This document shows, in pieces, positions 1 through 5,894 of a stretch of DNA of 15,739 bases (position 1 is its first letter; every line of letters starts with the position of its first letter). A program made the position numbers and the translations under genes. The notes below the pieces were generated by a model. It saw nothing but the letters and a program-made list of their open reading frames with translations, ran no database searches and was not told the DNA's origin. This DNA is from JAWLCQ01 sp041687095 (lineage in GTDB: Bacteria > Planctomycetota > Phycisphaerae > SM23-33), in contig JAWLCQ010000114.1 in NCBI GenBank assembly GCA_041687095.1, positions 1 through 15,739 on the forward strand. The letters run 5' to 3'.

Positions 1-546
1 TCGGTCGCACCCGGGCGGCTGGACCCGGGGTGGGTCCGCGAGTTCGTCGCCCTCGCCCACCGCGAGGACCTCCAGGTCTTCGCTCTCCCCCACCTGCCGT
101 TCCCCACCCCCGACCTGCCCGTGGACCGCACCATCCCCCTGCCCGTCTCCCCGCTCGAATGGTACGCGTGGATCCGCAACGCCTCGGGATTCGTCGGGGA
201 GGCCCGCCACCCCATCGTCGCCGCCGCCGCCAGCGCCACGCCCTTCCTCAGCGTGGACACCTGCGCCCCCGCCCCGCTGGGCCTGCCCGCCTGGTTCCGC
301 AGCACGACGCGAACCCTCTGCCGCGACCTCGGGCAGAGCGAGCGATGCGTCCCCCCCCACGCCCTCCACACGCACCCGCCCCGCTGGGCGCTCGACGCTC
401 TGCGGCACTTCGACGCCGACTCCGTCTCCCGCCACGTCACCCGCGCCCGCCGCCAGATCCTGCGCACCCTCGCGGACGCCCTGGGCATCGGGACCGTCGA
501 GATCGCCGCACACGGCGCGCGCGGCCCCTGCGCAGCGAGTGCGTAG
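1..546 (+). CDS. Polysaccharide pyruvyl transferase family protein, C-terminal part (5' end outside window)
   Basis: Frame 1 is open from the first base to a TAG at 544-546, giving 181 residues of a gene that begins outside the window. About residues 50-80 carry the pattern SPLEWYAWIRNASGFVG, then EARHPIV, then PFLSVD. This resembles the C-terminal nucleotide-sugar-binding half of the polysaccharide pyruvyl transferase family (CsaB/WcaK-like), where an 'ER-H-P' motif is followed by 'gvPf-s-D'. Such enzymes move pyruvate from phosphoenolpyruvate onto cell-surface sugars. That role is known for the family and is not shown here. The C-terminal 60 residues are Arg/Ala-rich and helical-looking. 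The gene converges on the ribosomal cluster and has no obvious functional link to it. A GTG at 121 could be read as a start, but the reading frame and similarity continue upstream, so a 5'-truncated gene is more likely. Confidence 0.68.
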   Translation, partial: SVAPGRLDPGWVREFVALAHREDLQVFALPHLPFPTPDLPVDRTIPLPVSPLEWYAWIRNASGFVGEARHPIVAAAASATPFLSVDTCAPAPLGLPAWFRSTTRTLCRDLGQSERCVPPHALHTHPPRWALDALRHFDADSVSRHVTRARRQILRTLADALGIGTVEIAAHGARGPCAASA

Positions 547-615
547 CAGAGCGTCCGCGTCACGAGGAAGCGCCGGGTGCCGCGGTTTGCGCAGCGCAGC
601 GGAGCAACCACGTCA

Positions 616-639
616 AACCCACCGTGCCTATGGCGGGTT
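616..639 (-). terminator. Candidate stem-loop at the end of the HIT gene
   Basis: Read on the minus strand, AACCCGCC pairs with GGTGGGTT over 8 bp, including one G-U wobble, around an 8-nt loop. The stem begins on the last base of the HIT stop codon and ends in TTT with no longer U-run. On the plus strand the wobble becomes an A-C mismatch, so the structure fits the minus-strand transcript better. It lies between convergent genes, where a terminator is expected, but without a proper U-tract the call is weak. Confidence 0.35.
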
Positions 640-1058
640 CACTCCAGGGCGGAGCGGATGGCGTTGGCGAGCTGGTCCAGGCGGCCCGGGGGGTACTGGC
701 CGGCCGGCCAGTTGAAGTGGAACGCGTCGCCGGGGTTGCGGGGCAGGATGTGGAAGTGCACGTGAGGCACCTCCTGATGGGCGGCCGGCCCGTTGTTCTG
801 CAGGACGTTCACGCCCGCGCACCCCGTCGCCTCGCGCACCGCCCGCACGAGGGCGGGCACGTGCTGGAGCATGCGGGCGGCGGTTTCGGGGGGCATCTGG
901 TCCACCGTCTCGTAGTGCCGGCGGGGGATGAGCAGGACGTGGCCGTCGGCGAGGGGGTTGATGTCCATCAGGGCCAGGGCGTCCTCGTCCTGGAGGAGGA
1001 GGGCGGCGGGGATGGCCCCGGCGGCGATGCGGCAGAAGATGCAGGATTCGGGGTTCAT
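639..1058 (-). CDS. HIT (histidine triad) family hydrolase, HINT-like
   Basis: A 139-residue protein with the histidine triad H-V-H-F-H-I-L at residues 99-105. The middle or last His is the family's catalytic nucleophile, acting on nucleotide phosphoramidates or nucleoside-monophosphate conjugates. An N-terminal C6-x2-C9 pair in CIFCRI, together with His48 and a triad His, fits the zinc site of many bacterial HINT proteins. The pattern NGPAAHQ-VPHVHFHILPR is typical of the HINT/PKCI branch. The ATG at 1058 is preceded by GGAG with 7-nt spacing, and the conserved CIFC motif starts five codons later. An upstream in-frame start at 1094 would add only non-conserved residues. The gene lies 158 nt past rplQ on the same strand, behind two inverted repeats, so it may be a separate unit or receive read-through. 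The exact substrate is unknown. Confidence 0.9.
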   Translation of the reverse strand: MNPESCIFCRIAAGAIPAALLLQDEDALALMDINPLADGHVLLIPRRHYETVDQMPPETAARMLQHVPALVRAVREATGCAGVNVLQNNGPAAHQEVPHVHFHILPRNPGDAFHFNWPAGQYPPGRLDQLANAIRSALE

Positions 1059-1099
1059 GGCGCGTCTCCGGAATTCGGGTGAAGGACACACCATTCTGT

Positions 1100-1156
1100 A
1101 CGGAAAACGGCGGAAGGCAAGCCCGGACTTGCCGGACTTGCCTTCCTGTTTTCCGT
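1100..1156 (-). terminator. Long two-part stem-loop between rplQ and the HIT gene
   Basis: GGAAGGCAAG (1112-1121) pairs perfectly with CTTGCCTTCC (1137-1146). Outside a 3-nt/1-nt internal loop, ACGGAAAAC (1100-1108) pairs perfectly with GTTTTCCGT (1148-1156), giving 19 bp in two blocks with a 15-nt loop. A second CTTGCC at 1128-1133 could pair with GGCAAG (1116-1121) instead, giving a shorter competing hairpin. No U-tract follows on either strand, so this is not a textbook intrinsic terminator. A role as terminator, attenuator, processing site or HIT leader structure is inferred. Confidence 0.45.
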
Positions 1157-1164
1157 TGGGCGTC

Positions 1165-1193
1165 CGCGTTCGGTCCCCGCCGCGCCGAACGCG
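1165..1193 (-). terminator. 9-bp perfect GC-rich stem-loop just after rplQ
   Basis: CGCGTTCGG (1165-1173) and CCGAACGCG (1185-1193) form a perfect 9-bp stem with an 11-nt loop, starting 23 nt after the rplQ stop. It lies just upstream, in the direction of transcription, of the larger 1100-1156 stem-loop. There is no U-run after it. It could mark the 3' end of the ribosomal transcript or protect it from exonucleases. Function is inferred from position only. Confidence 0.45.
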
Positions 1194-1216
1194 CCGCGGA
1201 GCGAAGCGGGCGGAGG

Positions 1217-1696
1217 CTACTCCTGGGCGGGCTCGCCCTCGGAGGCGGGGGCCGCCTCGGCGGCGGGGCGCTCCGCGCGGGCGGGCCGGACGCTCACCGG
1301 CCCCTCCTCGACGAGCTGCAGGATCACCTGCCGTCCGGCGTCGCCGATGCGGCGCTCGGCGAGGCGGATGATCCGCGTGTACCCGCCCGGCCGATCGATG
1401 TACCGCGGGGCGATCTCATCGAAGAGCTTCTGGATGATGGTCTGGTCGAGCGAGTCGCCCTCCCCGTCGTACAGCGGCTGGTTGCCCAGCACGGAGATCA
1501 CCTGCCGGCGGGCGTGCAGCGTGCCCTGCCGCGCCGTGGTGATCAGCTTTTCGACGAAGGCGCGAAGCTCCTTGGCCTTGACTTCGGTGGTCCGGATGGC
1601 CCCATGCTGGAAGAGCGAGATGGCCATGTTCCGCCGCATCGCCTTGCGATGGGAGGAGGTCCGGGACAGTTCTTTTCCTGCTAAGCGATGACGCAT
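1217..1696 (-). CDS. rplQ: 50S ribosomal protein L17 (bL17)
   Basis: A 159-residue L17, which sits near the peptide exit tunnel of the large subunit. The family signature is clear: MRHRLAGKELSRTSSHRKAM at the start, then RRNM-ISL, KAKELR and EKLIT by residue 52, with GGYTRI-RL--RRGDA-like sequence at about 104-121. L17 is usually about 115-130 residues. Here residues 133-159 form an extra Ala/Pro/Glu-rich tail that is probably disordered. The start ATG follows AAGG with short spacing. The gene comes 54 nt after rpoA, which is its standard place at the end of the alpha operon, and it is the last ribosomal gene of the cluster. Confidence 0.98.
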   Translation of the reverse strand: MRHRLAGKELSRTSSHRKAMRRNMAISLFQHGAIRTTEVKAKELRAFVEKLITTARQGTLHARRQVISVLGNQPLYDGEGDSLDQTIIQKLFDEIAPRYIDRPGGYTRIIRLAERRIGDAGRQVILQLVEEGPVSVRPARAERPAAEAAPASEGEPAQE

Positions 1697-1750
1697 GTGA
1701 CACCTTCAGCGTTCGCCGGACGGCCGCGGTTCGCGCCGTGCACGGAGTTT

Positions 1751-2773
1751 CTATTCCTCGGGAATCTCAGGGATGGACACACCCTCGGGCAGCGGCACGT
1801 TCATGCCCAGGGACAGCCCGATGTCCTGCAGCTTCCGCTTCACCTCGCGGAGCGAGGTCTTGCCGAAACTGCGGATCTTCAACAGGTCGGACTCGGTCAT
1901 GTTGGCCAGTTGCCCGACGGTATCGATCTTGGCCGCTTCGAGGCAGTTGTTCGCCCGCACCGACAGCTCCAGCTCGTGCACGGACATGTCGAGCTTCTGG
2001 CGCAGCTCGGAGTCGATGTCCTCCTGGGCCTCGGTGGGCCCGGTGTCGATGAGCTGCGCGCCCATCTCGAAGTACTGCACGAACGGGTTGAGGTGCTTGC
2101 GAAGGATCTTCGCGGCCTCCACCATGGCCATCTCGGGGGTGATCGTCCCGTTGGTCCAGATCTCCAGGACCAGCCGGTCGTAGTTCACCTTCTGCCCGAC
2201 GCGGGTGTCCTCGGTGTGGTAGCGGACCCGCGTGACGGGGGAGAACGACGCGTCGATGGGGATGACGCCCACGTCCTGCTCCGCCTCGGGATTCAGCCGC
2301 TCCTCCGCCGGGACGTACCCGCGCCCGGTCTCGACGGTCATGACCAGGTCGAACGGGACGTTGTCCGTCAGCGTCGCCAGCACCATGTCGCCGTTGATGA
2401 CCTCGATCGCGGGATCGGGATCGATCATGCTCGCGGTGATGGGGCCCTGGACCTCGCTGTGCACGTGGAGCGTGCGGGGCTCCTCGACGTGCGACTTCAC
2501 AATCAGACTCTTGACGTTCAGGATGAGGTCCGTGACATCTTCCAGCACCCCGGGCAGAGACATGAACTCATGCTCCGCCCCGGAGATCTTCACGCTGGAG
2601 ACGGCCGCGCCCTGCAGCGAGCTCAGCAGGATCCGCCGCAGGGCGTTGCCCACGGTGATCCCGAACCCGCGTTCGAAGGGCTCGATCACGAAGCTTCCGT
2701 ATGTCGGAGTGGAGACATCCTGCTGATTCACCACTCGTGTGGGCAACTCTAAACCACGCCACCTGACTCGCAT
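1751..2773 (-). CDS. rpoA: DNA-directed RNA polymerase subunit alpha
   Basis: A 340-residue alpha subunit, the dimer on which RNA polymerase assembles. The N-terminal assembly domain carries FERGFGITVGNALRRILLSSL (about 33-53) and LPGVLEDVTDLILN. The C-terminal domain, from about residue 265, carries LELSVRANNCLEA and LLKIRSFGKTSL, the DNA- and activator-binding helices. R273, N276 and C277 match E. coli R265, N268 and C269. The positions equivalent to E. coli K271 and K298 are Glu279 and Thr306. The ATG is preceded by GGGAGG with 9-nt spacing, a strong ribosome site. It follows rpsD after 67 nt, the widest gap inside the ribosomal cluster, and precedes rplQ, as in the classic alpha operon. 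The N-terminus MRVRWRGLELP resembles planctomycete alpha subunits (from memory). Confidence 0.99.
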   Translation of the reverse strand: MRVRWRGLELPTRVVNQQDVSTPTYGSFVIEPFERGFGITVGNALRRILLSSLQGAAVSSVKISGAEHEFMSLPGVLEDVTDLILNVKSLIVKSHVEEPRTLHVHSEVQGPITASMIDPDPAIEVINGDMVLATLTDNVPFDLVMTVETGRGYVPAEERLNPEAEQDVGVIPIDASFSPVTRVRYHTEDTRVGQKVNYDRLVLEIWTNGTITPEMAMVEAAKILRKHLNPFVQYFEMGAQLIDTGPTEAQEDIDSELRQKLDMSVHELELSVRANNCLEAAKIDTVGQLANMTESDLLKIRSFGKTSLREVKRKLQDIGLSLGMNVPLPEGVSIPEIPEE

Positions 2774-2840
2774 CTATTCTTGCCTCCCGCCTCTAGGGCG
2801 CCGCCGCAGCGGCTGTCGGTGCAATTCGGTCGGTTGGGGA

Positions 2841-3461
2841 TCAGCGGCTGCAGAACTCGACGATGCGGTTCTCCTCGACCGGGATCATCACGTCGTCCCG
2901 CGTGGGCAGGGCGACGAGTTCCCCGGTGAGGTTGGGCAGGTCGAGTTTCAGCCAGTTCTGCACGTGCGGCTCGCCCAGTTCCTCGAGGTTCCGCTGGACC
3001 AGCGACTTCGAGCGTTCGGAGGGCTTGATCGCCAGCTTGTCTCCGACGCAGGCGAGGTAGCTGGGGATGTCCAGCTTCCGGCCGTTGACGTAGATGTGCC
3101 CGTGCACCACCATCTGCCGGGCCGCACTGCGGGACGGGGCGAAGCCCAGCTTGTACACCACGTTGTCGAGGCGGCGTTCCAGGAGGCGCAGCAGCGCCTC
3201 CCCGGTGTTGCCCTTCTCACGCTCCGCGGCCTTGAAGTAGTTCATGAACTGGCGGTCCCGGATGCCGTAGTACCGCTTCACCTTCTGCTTCTCGCGCAGA
3301 CGGACCGCGTAGTCGCTGCCGCGCGACCGCCGCCAGGAATGCATGCCTGGGGGGTACATGCGGCGCTCGACCTTCCCGCTCTCGGAGCGGGCGCCCTTCA
3401 GCATCAGGTTGATCCCCTCGCGGCGGGACAGCCTGTCCTTAGGACCCGTATATCGTCCCAT
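2841..3461 (-). CDS. rpsD: 30S ribosomal protein S4 (uS4), zinc-free form
   Basis: A 206-residue S4, a primary 16S rRNA binder that starts assembly of the small-subunit body. Visible are MGRYTGPKDRLSRREG at the N-terminus, YPPGMHSWRR, LREKQKVKRYYGI-DRQF, and the S4 RNA-binding domain ERRLDNVVYKLGFAPSR...VHGHIYVNGRKLDIPSY from about residue 95. The N-terminal positions that are cysteines in zinc-binding S4 are Asp and Ser here, so this is the cysteine-free form. The ATG follows AAGGAG with 9-nt spacing. In E. coli S4 represses its own alpha operon through a leader structure; whether this happens here cannot be told from the sequence. Confidence 0.99.
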   Translation of the reverse strand: MGRYTGPKDRLSRREGINLMLKGARSESGKVERRMYPPGMHSWRRSRGSDYAVRLREKQKVKRYYGIRDRQFMNYFKAAEREKGNTGEALLRLLERRLDNVVYKLGFAPSRSAARQMVVHGHIYVNGRKLDIPSYLACVGDKLAIKPSERSKSLVQRNLEELGEPHVQNWLKLDLPNLTGELVALPTRDDVMIPVEENRIVEFCSR

Positions 3462-3495
3462 CGGTTATGACTCCTTCGTCCTCACTCTGGACGGG

Positions 3496-3882
3496 TCAGA
3501 TTCTTCGCTTCTTCGGAGGCCGGCACCCGTTGTGCGGAACCGGGGTCACGTCCTCAATGCTCGTCACCTTCAGCCCCGCAGCCTGCAGGGCCGTCACCGC
3601 GCCCTCACGCCCGCTGCCCGGACCGTTCACGCGGACCTCCACTTCGATGAGGCCCATCTTGCGGGCGCGGCTCGCGGCGGCCTCCGCGGCGCGGGAGGCG
3701 GCGTAGGGCGTGCTCTTGCGAGAGCCCTTGAACCCGCCCACCGAACCGGCCGACACCGTCACCAGCACGTCCCCGTTGGTGTCCGTAATCGTCACCAGCG
3801 TGTTGTTGAACGTCGCCCGCACGTGCACGATGCCGCGCGAAACGTTCTTGCGCACCTTCTTGGCTTTGCGTTCCTGGGCCAT
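3496..3882 (-). CDS. rpsK: 30S ribosomal protein S11 (uS11)
   Basis: A 128-residue S11, part of the small-subunit platform near the mRNA exit. The conserved core is intact: GIVHVRATFNNTLVTITD, SAGSVGGFKGSRKSTPYAA, GPGSGREGA and the C-terminal IEDVTPVPHNGCRPPKKRR. The ATG lies only 3 nt after the rpsM stop, and its AAGGAG is inside the end of rpsM, so the two are probably translationally coupled. Length and ends match the family. Confidence 0.99.
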   Translation of the reverse strand: MAQERKAKKVRKNVSRGIVHVRATFNNTLVTITDTNGDVLVTVSAGSVGGFKGSRKSTPYAASRAAEAAASRARKMGLIEVEVRVNGPGSGREGAVTALQAAGLKVTSIEDVTPVPHNGCRPPKKRRI

Positions 3883-3885
3883 GGC

Positions 3886-4269
3886 TTACCGCATCTCCTT
3901 GACCGACTTCTTGCCCGCGACGGTCTTGCGCGGTCCCTTGCGCGTCCGCGCGTTGGTCTTCGTCCGCTGGCCTCGCACGGGCAACCCCCGGCGATGCCGC
4001 AGACCGCGGTTGCACTGAATGTTCCGCAGGCGGGAGATGTTCTCCACCACCTGCCGACGCAACTGGCCCTCGACGACGTAGTCCGCGTCGATGATCGACG
4101 TGATCTTCGACAACTGGTCTTCCGTCAGGTCCTTCGCGCGGACCACCGGGTCAATCTCCGCCTTGCGGCACAGATCCCGGGCCGTCTTCTCTCCGATCCC
4201 GTGCAGGTACTGCAGGGACACCCAGACGGGCTTGTCATTGGGTATGTCTACACCGGCGATACGCGGCAT
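3886..4269 (-). CDS. rpsM: 30S ribosomal protein S13 (uS13)
   Basis: A 127-residue S13, a head protein that contacts L5 and the P-site tRNA. It starts MPRIAGVDIPNDKPVWVSL, followed by YLHGIG (helix-two-turn-helix core), RLRNIQCNRGLRHRRGLPVRGQRTKTNARTRKG and a basic tail reaching into the P site. The ATG follows GAGGAG with 7-nt spacing. It sits 22 nt after rpmJ and 3 nt before rpsK, the standard alpha-operon arrangement. Confidence 0.99.
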   Translation of the reverse strand: MPRIAGVDIPNDKPVWVSLQYLHGIGEKTARDLCRKAEIDPVVRAKDLTEDQLSKITSIIDADYVVEGQLRRQVVENISRLRNIQCNRGLRHRRGLPVRGQRTKTNARTRKGPRKTVAGKKSVKEMR

Positions 4270-4291
4270 GCGTAGTCTCCTCGCGCGGGCC

Positions 4292-4405
4292 TTAGCCCTG
4301 ACGCTGCTTATGCTTGGGATTGATGCAGATCACCCGCACGACGCCCTTGCGGCGAACGATCTTACAGTTCTCGCAGATCCTCTTCACGCTCGTTCGTACT
4401 TTCAT
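4292..4405 (-). CDS. rpmJ: 50S ribosomal protein L36 (bL36), zinc-ribbon form
   Basis: A 37-residue gene in the space between map and rpsM. Translation gives MKVRTSVKRICENCKIVRR, then KGVVRVICINPKHKQRQG and TAA. Cys11, Cys14, Cys27 and His32 form the C-x2-C-x12-C-x4-H zinc ribbon of the standard L36, so this is the zinc-dependent version. L36 stabilises the peptidyl-transferase side of the 50S subunit through 23S rRNA contacts. The ATG is preceded by GAGG with 8-nt spacing. Length and sequence are fully normal. Its upstream neighbour is map, because infA, which usually lies between them, is absent. Confidence 0.98.
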   Translation of the reverse strand: MKVRTSVKRICENCKIVRRKGVVRVICINPKHKQRQG

Positions 4406-4441
4406 CTCTCTAACCTCGTATGGCGTCTGGGGCCCCCACCG

Positions 4442-5218
4442 CTACTCGGCGGTCAGGACCACTGCCCCATCGGGGCCGACGGCGATGGTATCTTCCACGT
4501 GCGCCGAAGGCAACCGGTCACGCGTCACGACGGTCCACCCGTCCCGCGCCACCTCCACGCTCGCCGATCCCATGTTCACCATCGGCTCGACCGCGAGGAC
4601 CAGGCCCTCGACCAGAGTAATGTCGTTCGCCACCAACTCCCGCGACACGAAGTTCGGGACCTTCGGCGGCTCATGCATCTCCGACCCGATCCCGTGGCCG
4701 ACGAAACTCCGCACGACGGAGAAGCCCTCGGCTTCCACGCACTGCTGCATCTCGCGGGCGATGGCGCTCCACCGCGCCCCGGGCCGGATCCGCTCCCGGG
4801 CGATCGCAAGCGCCCGGCGGGTCACGTCGATCAGGCGGCGGCTCTTGGCGGGAACCGTCCCCACCGGGAACGTCTCCGCCGCGTCGCCGCACCACCCGTT
4901 CAGCCTCACGCCAAAGTCCACGCTCACGATGTCCCCCGCCCGCAGCTTCGTGCGAGAGGGAATCCCGTGGACCACCTGCTCGTTCACCGAGGCGCAGATG
5001 GCCCCGGGGAACGGCCCCGCACCCGCCCGGCCCGGGACGCCCTTGAACAGGCATTCCGCTCCGTGCGCCAGGGTGAGGGATTCGGCTTCGGCGTTCAGCT
5101 CTTCGGTTGTCACGCCCGGGACGATCATCTCACCCAGGCGGTTCAGGACGAGGCGGACGATCCGTCCGGCCTCGCGCATCTTCTCGATCTGTTCCGGCGT
5201 CTTCAGCGTCACGCGCAC
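4442..5218 (-). CDS. map: Methionine aminopeptidase, type I
   Basis: A 258-residue enzyme that removes the initiator methionine from new proteins in the cytoplasm. The five metal ligands of the pita-bread fold are present: D101 (VSVDFGV), D112 (GWCGDAAETF), H175 (GHGIGSEMHEPP), E211 (AVEPMV) and E242 (AHVEDTI), plus the substrate-contacting H84 (VVHGIPS). It lacks the N-terminal zinc-finger extension of type Ib and Ic enzymes, so it is the short bacterial form. The start is a GTG 16 nt after adk, giving MRVTLKTPEQIEKMREAG; a short distance to the family motif supports it, although a second GTG lies two codons inside. The adk-map pair is standard in spc operons. Confidence 0.98.
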   Translation of the reverse strand: MRVTLKTPEQIEKMREAGRIVRLVLNRLGEMIVPGVTTEELNAEAESLTLAHGAECLFKGVPGRAGAGPFPGAICASVNEQVVHGIPSRTKLRAGDIVSVDFGVRLNGWCGDAAETFPVGTVPAKSRRLIDVTRRALAIARERIRPGARWSAIAREMQQCVEAEGFSVVRSFVGHGIGSEMHEPPKVPNFVSRELVANDITLVEGLVLAVEPMVNMGSASVEVARDGWTVVTRDRLPSAHVEDTIAVGPDGAVVLTAE

Positions 5219-5234
5219 CGTGTCACGCCCCGCC

Positions 5235-5894
5235 TCAGCTCTGCAAACGCCCGAGGGCGTCCACCAGCATCGTCGTCACGTCGTCGGGGGCCCCGTTGCC
5301 GTTGACCTCCACCACCGGCAGCTCGCCCAGATCGCGGTAGAACCCGATCACCGGGGCCGTCTGCTTGTGGTACGTCGCCAGCCGCTCGCGGACCACCTCT
5401 TCCTTGTCGTCGTCCCGCTGGACCAGTGCCTCACCGGTCTCGTCGTCCACCATGTCCCGCTTGGGCGGGAGGTACTTCACATGGTACACCTTGCCGCTGC
5501 TCGGAGCCACCCGCCGTCCCGTGATCCGCTCCACGATCAGGCCGTCGTCCACGCGGATGACCGCGATGGCGTCCAGGGGCGTGCCCGCCTCGGCGAGCTG
5601 GGCGTTCAGCGCTTCGGCCTGCGCGACCGTGCGGGGGAACCCGTCCAGCAGCAGCCCTCCGGGGGCGGACGACTCGCGGACGGCCTTGGCCATCACGCGG
5701 ACGACCGTGTCGTCGGGCACCAGTTGCCCGGCCGACATGTACCGCGCCAGCTCCTCGCCCAGGGCGGATCCGCTGGCCTTCTCGGCGCGGAAGATATCAC
5801 CGCTGGACAGGTGCTCCATCTTGAACTGCTCGGCGAGGCGCTTGGCCTGCGTGCCCTTGCCGGCTCCGGGGGGTCCCATCAGAACGATTCTCAT
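5235..5894 (-). CDS. adk: Adenylate kinase
   Basis: A 219-residue long-form adenylate kinase (ATP + AMP to 2 ADP). The P-loop GPPGAGKGT lies at residues 7-15, followed by the AMP-binding SSGDIFRA and LDGFPRT. The LID domain reads RITGRRVAPSSGKVYHVKY...DDETGEALVQRDDD, full-length but without the four zinc cysteines. The start ATG shares its A with the TAA of secY (TAATG), a 1-nt overlap that implies coupled translation, with GGGAG upstream inside secY. The same frame is open for some distance further upstream, but that part lies inside secY and shows no kinase similarity. Length and motifs match the E. coli-type enzyme. Confidence 0.98.
   Translation of the reverse strand: MRIVLMGPPGAGKGTQAKRLAEQFKMEHLSSGDIFRAEKASGSALGEELARYMSAGQLVPDDTVVRVMAKAVRESSAPGGLLLDGFPRTVAQAEALNAQLAEAGTPLDAIAVIRVDDGLIVERITGRRVAPSSGKVYHVKYLPPKRDMVDDETGEALVQRDDDKEEVVRERLATYHKQTAPVIGFYRDLGELPVVEVNGNGAPDDVTTMLVDALGRLQS

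Noticed and set aside
1059..1100. Promoter upstream of the HIT gene
   Set aside because: A TTGCCT and a CAGAAT-like box can be seen on the minus strand, but spacing and matches are poor and overlap the stem-loop. This is not enough to call.
2800..2813. Small GCCGC/GCGGC inverted repeat in the rpsD-rpoA gap
   Set aside because: A 5-bp stem with a 4-nt loop in GC-rich DNA is expected by chance, and no U-tract follows.
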